From contig NC_092467.1 in assembly GCF_047495875.1 (NCBI RefSeq), positions 32,773,378 through 32,837,377 of the forward strand: a stretch of DNA of 64,000 nt, written 5' to 3'. The stretch comes from Pithys albifrons albifrons (Eukaryota > Chordata > Aves > Passeriformes > Thamnophilidae). Positions 51,001 through 58,840 of the stretch are shown piece by piece. The translations under genes and the position numbers were made by a program. The stretch's first letter is position 1, and every line of letters starts with the position of its first letter. The notes under the pieces were generated by a model. That model searched no databases. It was not told the DNA's origin and saw nothing but the letters and a program-made list of their open reading frames with translations.

Positions 51001-54000
51001 AGGACTGAGCTTAAAAAGAGCCCCTGGGCAGGAATGGAGGTCCCAGGTGAGTCTAGTCAGGGTCATTAAGACCTGTCAGTGCTCTTGGGGCCTTGCCAGA
51101 GCTGGATGTACCTGCAGGTGGCACCTGAGGGGGTTGGCAGTTCACAGACACACTGACAGCCTTTGGCTCTGGGCAGGACCCCTTTTCTGCAGCAGCAATG
51201 GCAGCACCTGTTTGAGAGGGAGAAGAGATCCCAAGGGAATTGCTGAGTTTGGCCAGGAAGGAAAATTGCTGCTTATTTTAGCAGAAATGCCCTTCTTGCC
51301 ATGGCAGACTCATCAGCTGCAGATCTTCCCTCACCACACAGCCCATCCCACCAACAAAGTGCCAGAAAGTTCATTCCCATGGGATTCAGGCACCTTGGGA
51401 AATCACAGAATCCTGGAATGGAAGGGACCTCAGAGCTCATCCCATCCCACCCCCTGCCATGGCAGGGACACCTCCCACTGTCCCAGGGTGCTCCAAGCCC
51501 TGTCCAGCCTGGCCTGGGACACTCCCAGGGCTGGGGCAGCCACAGCTTCTCTGGACACCCCGTTAAATAACCTGTAGGTGCTCATGAGAAATGATGTTCA
51601 GCTCCCCAGGCAGAATAAATTCTTGTTTCAGGTGCTGAGGGGAGTGATGTGTGTGGAAGATGTTCTGCAGCTGATGTGTGTTGATCAGCATCCCATTTAA
51701 CTGGATCTCAGAAAGGGAATGTTCATTGTCCATTTTCCAGCCAAAGGTGGAGTCATTAATTACTTCAGGGATTATTAATTTTTTTTTCCTCGTTACACCA
51801 TTATTTATTTTCCAAACAATATTAACAAAATAAACCCCAGCCATACATTCTGTGTCACCCACTGACCTCTAAATGAAATCATGGACATTTTTTCCCTTCT
51901 CTGTTTCAGTCCCTCCAGAGGAGCCTCTCCTGGGCAGCATCTACAGGGAGATCCCCCATGGTAAGAAGACCTTGGTAGCTCAGACTTGTTAAGCCAGGCT
52001 TTCTCCTTGGCCAGAAGTGGAAGGTTTAACCAGCAGGGAATTGAGAGCTCCTGTATGTTTGGAGGGTCCAAAAAAAGGACTTTTTCCCTCGGTAGGGACG
52101 TGTCCCACAAGGAGGAGGCTCAGAGGTGACCTCAGCACTGTCTGGAACTGCCTGAAGGGAAGTTCTGGCCAGCTGGGGGTTGGTCTCTTCTCCCAGGCAC
52201 TCAGCAATAGGACAAGGGGGCACGATGGGCTCAAGCTCTGCCAGGGGAAATTGAAGTTGGAGATCAGAAAGAAATTCTTTGCAGAGAGAGTGCTCAGGGA
52301 TTGGAATGGGCTGCCCAGAGAGGGGGTGGATTCCCCATCCCTGGAGGTGTTTAAGGTGACACTGGATGTGGCACTGAGTGAGAGTCCACCACATCTTGAT
52401 CCAACCCCACTGTGATCACCAGCCCAGGGCACTGAGTGAGAATCCACCATGTCTTGATCCAACCCCACTGTGATCACCAGCCCGAGTGAGAATCCACATC
52501 TTGATCCAACCCTACTGTGATCACCAGCCTGAGTGAGAATCCACATCTTGATCCAACCCCACTGTGATCACCAGCCCAGGGCACTCCGTGCCCTGGGCTG
52601 GTGATCACAGTGGGGTTGGATCAAGGGTTGGACTTGATGATCTCAGAGCTCTCTCCCAACCCAAGTGATTCTGTGATTCTATTTTTGCTGGAGGCACCAA
52701 GGCCAGTTCTTCTCCTCCTCAGTGCCCTCCCAGAGAGGGGGTGGATTCCCCATCCCTGGAGGTTTTTCAGCTGAGCTTGGCTGTGGCACTGAGTGCCATG
52801 ATCTGGTAAAGGGACTGGAGTTGGACCAAGGGTTGGACTTGATGATCTTGGAGGTCTTTTCCAACCCAATCCATTCTGTGATTCTCTGGATGTGGCACTG
52901 AGGGAGAATCCACCACATCTTGATCCAACCCCACTGTGATCACCAGCCCAGGGCACAGAGTGGGGTTGGATCAAGGGTTGGACTTGATGATCTCAGAGAT
53001 CTCTTCCAACTCAATCCATTCCATGATTGTGATTCTATGGATGTGGCACTGAGTGAGAATCCACCACGTCTTGATCCAACCCCACTGTGATCACCACTCC
53101 ACTCTGTGCCCTGGGCTGGTGATCACAGTGGGGTTGGATCAAGGGTTGAACTTGATGACCTCAAAGGGCTTTTCCAACCCAATCCATTCTATGATTCTAT
53201 GAGGGAAGGTTTCAGTGCTCTCCCATAATGCAAACCTGGAGTTTTGCTTTCCTATGAGACTGAAAAGATAATGCACATTACAATTAGGAGGTGAGAAAAG
53301 AAGGAAAATACAATATCAGCATAGACCACAACAGGCAGAGACTGTTTCCATCTTGCAGTTGGAACCAGGGACCCGTTTCAGCATTTCCCACCCATTTTTC
53401 TAACGGTGCTGATGGTCTGGTTTGCACATCTTCTGGTAAAGGTCACATCATGATCTGTTGCAACACTTAAACCAAAAGCAAAACCAAATAAACTGAAGAA
53501 TTCATTTCAACACTTCTGGAGGGGAAGGGAAGGCTGTGTAGGGAATGGGTACTGACTGCATCCCTCCACTGAGCCCCTGGGCATGACCTGCTCCCTCTCC
53601 TTCCTTTGGCAGATGATGACACCAGAGTGTTCCTGGCACTGGGCATCAGCATGGTCACATTATCAGTCGTTTTTGCAGTTCTAATGTTTAAAAAATCAGC
53701 CAGAAAAAGGTATTACTTTCTCCTCCACATTTGTTTTCCTTATTTCTAACTCATAGTTTTTTAAGTAAGTGTTTTTAGTGTGTAGAAGAAACACAAAACT
53801 TCTTCTGGGATATTTTAAAATCAACTACAGAAGCCAATCCCTTTCTCTGCAGTCCTTTCACTGGGGGCAACATCACCCATCCACCAGGTTGTTGTCTCCA
53901 AAGATACTTGTGTGCTCTCCAGTAATGCAGAGACCAACAAAAAAATCAACCAAACACACAACCAGAATTGTTGAAAAAAAACAGAAGGGGGAAACCCACC

Positions 54001-55536
54001 CATATGGGGTGACCCCAGGACTTCCAAGCCACCTCAAAGGCTGGATGCACTTTGTGTTCCCTCCTGCCAGGACAGTTTCATCCTGCATGAAGAACAACTG
54101 ATTCATGTGATGAATTAATATCTTGGGGTTTGTTCTCTTGGGTTTGGTGAAGGATTAAAGGCACCGTCGTGCAGCTCTTGCCAGAGTGGCTGTTTGAAGA
54201 GTTTCCCCACATGGAGAACAGCAGAGTGGTGAAGTCCCTCCAGGTAAGGGCAGGGTTATCTCTGCTTTGCTTCACTCACCTGCCCTCAGGTTACAGCTTT
54301 GAATCACAGAATTGTTTAGGTTGGAAAATCCCTCTGAGATCATCGAGTCCAACTGTCCCCCAGCACCACCACTGACCATGTCCCCAAGTGCCACATCCAC
54401 GTGGCTTTTAAATCCCTCCAGGGATGGGGACTCCACCCCTGGCCTGGGCAGCTGTGCCAGGGCTGGACAGCCCCTTCCAGGAGGGAATTTTCACTGATAC
54501 CCAACCTAAGCCTCCCCTGGCACAGCTTGAGGCCATTTCCCCTTGTTCTGTCACTTGTCACTTGGGACAAGGCAACTTGCTCTGGAGCTGTGAAAAACAT
54601 GGATGGGAAGAGGCTTGACCTCTAAAAGACTGGGAAGTGATCAGGAATCATTTTCCAGGCATTTGCAAAGTGTGTGGGAGCCCAGATTAGCCAAGTCTTC
54701 AAACCTTGCCTCAGTGCAGTCTGTGTTCAGTGGCCACAGCTCTCTCAGGCTGGAGGGGACCTCAAAGCTCATCCCATTCCACCCTCTGCCATGGGCAGGG
54801 ACCCTCCCTCTGGACCAGGTTGCCCCAACCTCTGGACCAGGTTGCCCCAAGCTCTAATAAGAGCTCTCCTGTCAGTAAAATCTGCCAGTTTGTTACAACA
54901 CTTCTTGCTTTCTCCCAGGCCAAGGGTGAGTTCATGAGTGAGGGTTTCCAGGAGCCGTTCCTGGCCACCGGTGACCCCACCGTGCTGGAAGTGCAGGAGG
55001 TGCCGGCGCAGGAGGAGCTCAGGAGTGCAGCCACCCCAGGGGAGCCCAGCAGGGAGGTGCCCGAGGACAGGGAGCACCCAGAGGCTGTGGTTGCTGCCAG
55101 CACCAGGATCCCAGAGCAGAGCAGTGACTACAAGCCCCAGATTTCCGACGGGAACGCGCTGGGATACGTCGCTGCCAACCTGTACCAGGCACAGCCCCCC
55201 TCGGCCCCCCCAGAGCCAGAGCTGAGCATCTTTGGGGACTACACGAGCTCCATTCCCCACCTGTGGGACGGGGAGGGAGGGACATCCCACCTCTGTCTGC
55301 TGGAGAAGATCAACCTCATCCTGAGCAGCAGCCACAGTGGGCAAAGCCAAGGGTTTGCCCCAGCCCAGGGGGCACACGGGGCCCTCCTGGAGAGCCCGTG
55401 GGGACAGAGGCCACCCAGCAGTGACCAAGAGCAAATGCTGGTCCCCAAGGAGCTGCTGTCCTGCATGAGGTCCATGAACAGGGAGTCTGGGGAGATGAAG
55501 CCCTACTTTCCACAAAGCACTGGAGGGTTATTCTGA
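41971..55536 (+). CDS. IL23R: IL23R, interleukin-23 receptor with two extra FNIII domains (complete)
   Basis: Type I membrane receptor that binds IL-23 and signals through JAK2 and STAT3. Exons: 41971-42028, 42947-43240, 43327-43450, 45061-45236, 45396-45541, 46155-46311, 47122-47204, 47459-47675, 49689-49886, 50262-50345, 51910-51960, 53613-53709, 54153-54243, 54919-55536. Every junction is GT-AG and in phase; 2394 nt, 797 aa (human 629). Signal peptide 1-19, Ig domain 20-117, FNIII D2 118-217, D3 218-318 with WSAWS at 304-308, D4 319-418, D5 419-512, stalk 513-534, membrane helix 535-555. Box1-like LLPEWLFEEFPHMENSRVVK and the tail (YKPQ at 663, YFPQ at 788, preceded by LLSCM) identify IL23R rather than IL12RB2. 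D4 and D5 are absent from mammalian IL23R but resemble IL12RB2 domains. Confidence 0.92.
42528..42752 (-). mobile_element. CR1 LINE 3' fragment (antisense), IL23R intron 1
   Basis: TCATCACAGAGTCACCGACT, GGTTGGGAGGGACCCCAAAG and the usual body to GAATTCCTTCCCAATACC. Confidence 0.87.
42947..43240 (+). CDS. IL23R: IL23R coding exon 2 (Ig-like domain)
   Basis: 294 bp. Begins AANIKCSGHVWVDPAPVVLM and continues GSNISINC; the human Ig domain has CSGHIWVEPA and MNISIYC at these places. Ends HCPRTARDQLVCGAEL. Four or more cysteines as in the family. Acceptor GGCACAG, donor GTGAGT. Confidence 0.93.
43327..43450 (+). CDS. IL23R: IL23R coding exon 3 (FNIII D2, first half)
   Basis: 124 bp. YPPDPPGNLSCAIAEGSELL then QCRWDAGR: the C-x-W pattern of cytokine-binding domains. 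Donor GTGAGG. Confidence 0.92.
43838..44735. repeat. 69-bp minisatellite, 13 copies, IL23R intron 3
   Basis: Unit starts CACCAGCCTGGCATGTCACA and runs through CATCATGCTCCCTGCCACCA to GTCCCCATGG; copies start at 43838, 43907, 43976 and onward. Two sub-types alternate (CTGCCACCAAAG and CTGCCACTGAAG). 69 is a multiple of three, which makes long spurious ORFs. Confidence 0.95.
45061..45236 (+). CDS. IL23R: IL23R coding exon 4 (FNIII D2, second half)
   Basis: 176 bp. [20 protein letters not shown], then NRSCYLVSVQARNALGTARS. The Glu run replaces the shorter LETEEEQQ of human. Acceptor CCCCAG, donor GTATGT. Confidence 0.9.
45396..45541 (+). CDS. IL23R: IL23R coding exon 5 (FNIII D3, first half)
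   Basis: 146 bp. VIPTLPLVAGAETTETSPPT, then GNVHCEERHRATGTSAW. Aligns with human VIPSAAVISRAET and CEMRYKATTNQTW. Donor GTGAGA. Confidence 0.9.
46155..46311 (+). CDS. IL23R: IL23R coding exon 6 (FNIII D3 with WSAWS)
   Basis: 157 bp. YLFQVRCRLNTTNSPWSAWS, then PPFLYTTPEA. A canonical WSXWS box is present, whereas human IL23R has WQPWS. Confidence 0.93.
46338..46495 (+). mobile_element. CR1 LINE tail (sense), IL23R intron 6
   Basis: GGGCAGGGGTGGGTTTCCCA, then GGATGTGGCACTTGGGAACA and TTTTCCAACCTAAACAATTC. Confidence 0.83.
46595..46885. repeat. 47-bp minisatellite, about 6 copies, IL23R intron 6
   Basis: Unit TGCCGGCTGCTCGCACCGGG then ATGAGCTCGGGCACAGCTCC and CTTTCCC. Early copies are slightly diverged, later ones nearly identical. 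Confidence 0.93.
47122..47204 (+). CDS. IL23R: IL23R coding exon 7 (FNIII D4, first half)
   Basis: 83 bp, phase 1 to 0. APAAAPDVWRRLGPALPGGG then HEVTVLIK, resembling the start of D4 in IL12RB2 (DVW motif). No equivalent exon in mammalian IL23R as I know it. Acceptor CTCCCGCAG, donor GTAAAG. Confidence 0.82.
47459..47675 (+). CDS. IL23R: IL23R coding exon 8 (FNIII D4, second half)
   Basis: 217 bp. PLRPRDARGRILRYAVAAET, then NTSRTECTVLVPPG and LLVTAHNAKGVSSPASITLS. ARG-IL-Y and the AHNAKG-SSP pattern match IL12RB2 D4. Donor GTAGGA. Confidence 0.83.
47866..48185 (-). mobile_element. CR1 LINE 3' fragment (antisense), IL23R intron 8
   Basis: GGAATCCTGGAATGGTTTGG, then CAAAGCCCATCCAGTGCCAC and the antisense body to CATCCCTTGTCCCAAAACCC. 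Confidence 0.87.
48660..49487 (+). mobile_element. CR1 LINE fragment (sense) with internal 21-bp expansion, IL23R intron 8
   Basis: From about 49110 it is ordinary CR1: CTCAGCCTGGAGAAAAGGAG, GATATTGGGAAAAATGTCTT and a tail ending CCTAAATGATTCTATG. The sequence just before this in full CR1 elements is GAGGGAGCTGGG, which is exactly the motif expanded upstream. Confidence 0.75.
48670..49110. repeat. 21-bp minisatellite, about 20 copies
   Basis: Unit CTTGAGGGAGCTGGGAAGGG plus G, with 20-bp variants lacking one T at each end of the array. The repeat core GAGGGAGCTGGG is CR1-derived (see flanking element). The 21-bp part is open in several frames and encodes only repeats. Confidence 0.95.
49689..49886 (+). 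CDS. IL23R: IL23R coding exon 9 (FNIII D5, first half)
   Basis: 198 bp. FPAPEAVQVKPENQSRVLVH, then WQPPQHSQRAPLWFIVEW; the VLVHWQPP and VEW elements are typical FNIII strands as in IL12RB2 D5. Acceptor TCCACAG, donor GTAAGA. Confidence 0.84.
50262..50345 (+). CDS. IL23R: IL23R coding exon 10 (FNIII D5, second half)
   Basis: 84 bp. EEAVPGGRLNVSVYAVYPSG, then VSTPSAAQ. YAVYPSG-S-P is the usual last-strand signature of an FNIII domain. Confidence 0.83.
51402..51560 (-). mobile_element. CR1 LINE 3' fragment (antisense), IL23R intron 10
   Basis: AATCACAGAATCCTGGAATG, CATGGCAGGGACACCTCCCA and CACAGCTTCTCTGGACACCC. Confidence 0.87.
51910..51960 (+). CDS. IL23R: IL23R coding exon 11 (stalk)
   Basis: 51 bp. 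VPPEEPLLGSIYREIPH; short juxtamembrane linker. Acceptor GTTTCAG, donor GTAAGA. Confidence 0.82.
52095..52420 (+). mobile_element. CR1 LINE fragment (sense), IL23R intron 11
   Basis: GTCCCACAAGGAGGAGGCTC, GGTTGGTCTCTTCTCCCAGG, GAGATCAGAAAGAAATTCTT and GGATGTGGCACTGAGTGAG. Confidence 0.85.
52547..52625. repeat. Perfect inverted repeat, 38-bp arms, 3-bp loop
   Basis: Left arm 52547-52584 begins CTTGATCCAACCCCACTGTG and ends CCCAGGGCAC; loop TCC 52585-52587; right arm 52588-52625 is its exact reverse complement. Confidence 0.97.
52919..52975. repeat. Inverted repeat, 17-bp arms
   Basis: CTTGATCCAACCCCACT at 52919-52935 with its reverse complement at 52959-52975. Same sequence family as the 38-bp hairpin. 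Confidence 0.95.
53070..53143. repeat. Perfect inverted repeat, 27-bp arms
   Basis: Left arm 53070-53096 (CTTGATCCAACCCCACTGTG...), 20-bp spacer, right arm 53117-53143, an exact reverse complement. Confidence 0.95.
53613..53709 (+). CDS. IL23R: IL23R coding exon 12 (membrane helix)
   Basis: 97 bp. DDDTR then VFLALGISMVTLSVVFAVLM and FKKSARK, a single membrane span with a basic cytosolic stop. Donor GTATTA. Confidence 0.9.
54153..54243 (+). CDS. IL23R: IL23R coding exon 13 (Box1 region)
   Basis: 91 bp. IKGTVVQLLPEWLFEEFPHM then ENSRVVKSLQ, matching human LLLIPKWLYEDIPNMKN and VVKMLQ. JAK2-binding region. Confidence 0.95.
54300..54562 (-). mobile_element. CR1 LINE 3' fragment (antisense), IL23R intron 13
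   Basis: GAATCACAGAATTGTTTAGG, then AATCCCTCTGAGATCATCGA, GTGCCACATCCACGTGGCTT and GGAGGGAATTTTCACTGATA. Another subfamily from the short copies. Confidence 0.87.
54745..54862 (-). mobile_element. CR1 LINE tail (antisense), short
   Basis: GGACCTCAAAGCTCATCCCA, CTGCCATGGGCAGGGACCCT and two copies of CTCTGGACCAGGTTGCCCCA. It lies 56 bp before the last IL23R exon. Confidence 0.75.
54919..55536 (+). CDS. IL23R: IL23R coding exon 14 (cytosolic tail, stop)
   Basis: 618 bp. Tyrosines at residues 663 (YKPQ), 675 (YVAA), 700 (YTSS) and 788 (YFPQ). The two YxxQ sites fit STAT3 docking and both are present in human IL23R. The end LVPKELLSCMRSMNRESG and PYFPQ aligns with the human C-terminus, which continues further. 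Confidence 0.94.
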   Translation, partial: AKGEFMSEGFQEPFLATGDPTVLEVQEVPAQEELRSAATPGEPSREVPEDREHPEAVVAASTRIPEQSSDYKPQISDGNALGYVAANLYQAQPPSAPPEPELSIFGDYTSSIPHLWDGEGGTSHLCLLEKINLILSSSHSGQSQGFAPAQGAHGALLESPWGQRPPSSDQEQMLVPKELLSCMRSMNRESGEMKPYFPQSTGGLF

Positions 55537-57005
55537 GAGGAATTGTCATTGCTGTGAAAGCTCCAAGGGGGTGACCAGGGCAGGGATCAGATATTTGAGT
55601 TTGCCAACAGCAGAGCTGGAGCAAAACTCCCAGTCTGAAATTTGCCCTCTTGTTCAGCTACAAATTCTTGTGGCTGCCTGGAAAGCTTTGGCCAGTAAAT
55701 CACAATTTTAAATTTGCCTCCCATTGGCACAAGCCAAACCCCACAAAACCTGGATTGCTGTAGGAACTGCAATGCCAAGATGCAAAATGGTTCCATTACT
55801 GTTCAACACCATTCTCTTGTTAAAGGTTTGCAGCATTTCATCCCTGGAGATGGTTGTGGTTAAGATGGATAAAAAAAATCCCTCAGATGTGAAATATTTT
55901 GGGATTACTCCTGATGAAGAGACACTGGACTGAGGAGGATTTATGTGTCGGACATGAGGGCCAAGAACATGAAATCTTTTCTGTGTGACAGAACAACCCA
56001 GTTTCATTTCCCTCCAATTCCATAAGAACAACCCAATCCTGCATCTCCTGCCAGGCTGATTGAAAATCCCTCTGAGTCGGTCACTGGTCTAATCCTTCAC
56101 TTTGGGTGAGGGATTTATCATCTCCCTGCACTTGGCAGTGCCTCAGCCGTGCTGTGGGAGGCACAGTGTGGCACAGCAAAGTGGCATTTGTGGGGCACAC
56201 CACTGGGAATTTGGATTTCTGACACTCAGAAGGTGACATGCAGGAGTCTCCTTCCTGCTGAGCAGCCGTGGAACCATTCACAGGTTTTCCTGGGACTTAT
56301 AAAACATTCCCATATCATATTTCTTTCAATTTTCCCCAGGCACTGCATGCATTTCTCTACCAGCTGTTGCACAAATGGATCAGGTTTGTTGTTTATCCTG
56401 GAGATTTCCAAACCAACATGGTTGTGAGCTCTTGTTTCCTTCTAACACCCCGAGAGATCTATCACTGATATTTCCAGGGCAGTGGATACCTGGCAAGGTG
56501 GGGTAGGATTATTCTTCAGAAGCAGCAAACTGTTTCCAAGGTAGAAATGTGACTGTTTGATGTAGGTGAGTCTAAAATTAGTGATTGCTGCCTGTGCAGG
56601 AAGGAAATTGTAGAAGAACAGCCACACACCATCAGTGTGAGATGGGGAAGGTATTTTTTTTCAATGTCCACATCCTGAGACTTGTGCTGAACTCGGTCAC
56701 CTGAACTACCAAAGCTCGTGGGGGGAAATGCTCCTCTTGCCAGAAAACAAGGCTGAGAGCCTGGCCCAACCTTTCAGGTTCCTGCTGGTTGAATTTGCAG
56801 CACTGATAACTTGCTCCAGGATGGATCCCTGCAGATACACCCACGCCCAGGGGAGCACAGGGGTGAAACATTGCCCAGCTCACACCGTGGGTATTTGCCT
56901 CAACTCTGCCAATGCTCCCACTGATTTCTGGGGTGTTGAAGGGAATATTCCTCCTTTACATGGGTGTGTGGGTGCATCTGGTAAATCTGGGCTGGTTACT
57001 GGAGG
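55537..57005 (+). other. IL23R: IL23R 3' UTR and downstream sequence
   Basis: No ORF of interest. No canonical AATAAA close to the stop codon was seen, so the transcript end is not assigned. No obvious repeats. Confidence 0.45.
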
Positions 57006-57011
57006 AATGGA

Positions 57012-57190
57012 AAGAGGTGAGGCCCTGGCACAGGTGCCCAGAGCAGCTGTGGCTGCCCCAGCCCTGGGAGTGTCCCAGGCCAGGCTGGACAGGGCTTGGA
57101 GCACCCTGGGCTGGTGGGAGGTGTCCCTGCCCAGGGCAGGGGTGGCACTGGGTGGGCTTTGAGGTCTCTCCCAACCCAAACCAGTCTGTG
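57012..57190 (+). mobile_element. CR1 LINE tail (sense)
   Basis: GGCCCTGGCACAGGTGCCCA, GCTGTGGCTGCCCCAGCCCT and CCAACCCAAACCAGTCTGTG. Confidence 0.87.
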
Positions 57191-57199
57191 ACCCAAAGC

Positions 57200-57262
57200 A
57201 CTGGGCCAGGTTGCCCCAAGGCCCATCCAACCTGGCCTTGAACACTTCCAGAGATGGGACAT
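57200..57262 (-). mobile_element. CR1 fragment (antisense), 63 bp
   Basis: GGGCCAGGTTGCCCCAAGGC, then CAACCTGGCCTTGAACACTT. Directly follows the sense copy, head to head. Confidence 0.65.
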
Positions 57263-57887
57263 CCCAGGAATCCAATCATGATGTCACTCTCTGTAGATTT
57301 TGTTCAGCATCTCCTGGTTCCCTCCCTCCTTCAAATATTACACACTCCCTAATTCTTGACATCAGTATTTTCTGAAGTTTGGTTTTGTTGTTGGTAGTTT
57401 ATCTTGTGCCAGCGATTTCCACAGGTCATTTATCAGCTCAGGAATGAACTCCATGGGCTGTTCAGTGCCATGACAACCTGGGGTTGGACACCTTGGAGGC
57501 ACCTAAAGGGAGAGGACACTGAGAAGTGTCTGTGCCCACAGAGAGTGAGCCCCAAAAGTGGTGACTCGTGTACCTCACTGAGTGCAGACCCCCCTGTGAG
57601 TGACATTTCTGTGGCAGTATTTGCTCATGGGACACCTTTTGGGTTGGCCTGAGTGACACAGAGCAGTGTGTTACACCTCACTCCCACCTGGGTGTGGTGT
57701 GAGCCCCTGGCACAGCAGAGCAGCTCCTGACCCAGGAGATGCCCCTCCACGCCGTGGCCACCCAAAGCTCTAACACGACCTCCCTCAAAAAGATCTTTTT
57801 AGAGAAATGGAAGGAGAGAACAGAAATGAGAACTTGGGTGTTCAAAGCTTTGCTGGGGTGGGAGAACAGCAGAGCCACCAACCCTGA

Positions 57888-58035
57888 GATGAGCTCAGTT
57901 GGTTCAAACTTGGCTGTAACAACACCAAGGTCATGGGTTCAAACCCCTGTGTGGGCCATTGGCTTGAGAGTTGGACTCGATGGTCCTTGTGGGTCCTTCC
58001 AGCTCAGAACAGTCTGGGATTCTGTGAAATTGTGA
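57888..58035 (+). mobile_element. tRNA-Ile-derived SINE, TguSINE1-like
   Basis: Head GATGAGCTCAGTTGGTTCAA (A box), then CACCAAGGTCATGGGTTCAA (B box) matches tRNA-Ile. Tail GAGAGTTGGACTCGATGGTC then CAGTCTGGGATTCTGTGA is CR1-type. Such CR1-mobilised tRNA SINEs are known from zebra finch. Confidence 0.75.
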
Positions 58036-58039
58036 TATT

Positions 58040-58437
58040 ATCCCCCCCTGCTCTTGGCTCCATCCAGCTGTGGTGCAGGGTGTATCTGCTGGGTGTATCA
58101 GGTGTGACCTCGAGGTGTGAGAAGTTACCAACACCACGCCCTGTGGGCTTGTTTACCACCCTCCTTCAAAAAGGAGAGTGGGAGATGAATTAAACCAAAT
58201 GCAGAACGCAGAAATAATAAATACATTTAACATATAATAAATTATGCATTAAAATGTGCATCAGTAGCCACAATTTTCAATTATTTATGCCACTGCTCTG
58301 GCTCTGTTACCATGCAGGAGGACATGGAAATCATTCTGGTTTGGGGTTTGAAGCACAGGAGAGCTGGGTTTAGTCTCAGCTTAGTCACCAACTGACTGTG
58401 TGACCTTCACCAAGTGTTTGCCTTCATTTCTTACCAG
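58040..58437 (+). repeat. ~400-bp direct duplication, copy 1
   Basis: Pairs with 58440-58840. Shared landmarks are CAGGTGTGACCTCGAGG, CCTCCTTCAAAAAGGAGAGT, CAAATGCAGAACGCAGAAAT and GACTGTGTGACCTTCACCAA. Copies are about 85% alike. Confidence 0.85.
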
Positions 58438-58439
58438 AG

Positions 58440-58840
58440 CCATCCCCTCCTGCTCCTGTTTCCATCCCATCCATCATGCAGGGACATCTCCTGGTTGTAC
58501 CAGGTGTGACCTCGAGGCACAAGAACTTACCAACATCCCTCCCTGTGGGACTTGTTTACCACCCTCCTTCAAAAAGGAGAGTTGGAGATTAATTAAACCA
58601 AATGCAGAACGCAGAAATAATAAATAAATGTAACATGTAATAAATTAAGCATTAAAAGTGCATTGATAGCTACAATTTTATATCACTTTTATCTCTTCTC
58701 TGCCCCTGTTACTGTGCAGGAGGACATGGAATTCATTCTGGTTTAAGCTTTGAAGTGCAGCAGAGCTGAGTTTAGTCTCGGCTTAGTCACCAACTGACTG
58801 TGTGACCTTCACCAAGTGTTTGCCTTCATTTCTTACCCAC
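58440..58840 (+). repeat. ~400-bp direct duplication, copy 2
   Basis: Second copy, offset by about 402 bp. Both contain AATAATAAATA, which resembles polyadenylation signals. Nature unknown; possibly an old LTR-like or simple tandem segment. Confidence 0.85.

Larger units (their letters stand above)
52421..53205. repeat. Rearranged CR1 tail block with direct and inverted copies
   Basis: TTGATCCAACCCCACTGTGA appears in forward orientation five times and its reverse complement three or four times, with the usual CR1 ends (GACTTGATGATCTCAGAG, GTGATTCTGTGATTCTAT) at about 52630, 52840, 52990 and 53150. Contains hairpins listed separately. Confidence 0.85.

Noticed and set aside
41971..55536. Identity as IL12RB2 because of the extra FNIII domains
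   Set aside because: The Ig domain, Box1 region (LLPEWLFEEFPHMENS), YKPQIS and YFPQ tail all fit IL23R. IL12RB2 has a different tail and a sixth domain.
57888..57960. Possible tRNA-Ile gene
   Set aside because: The A and B boxes are diverged, the fold is incomplete and a CR1-type tail follows; it is a SINE.
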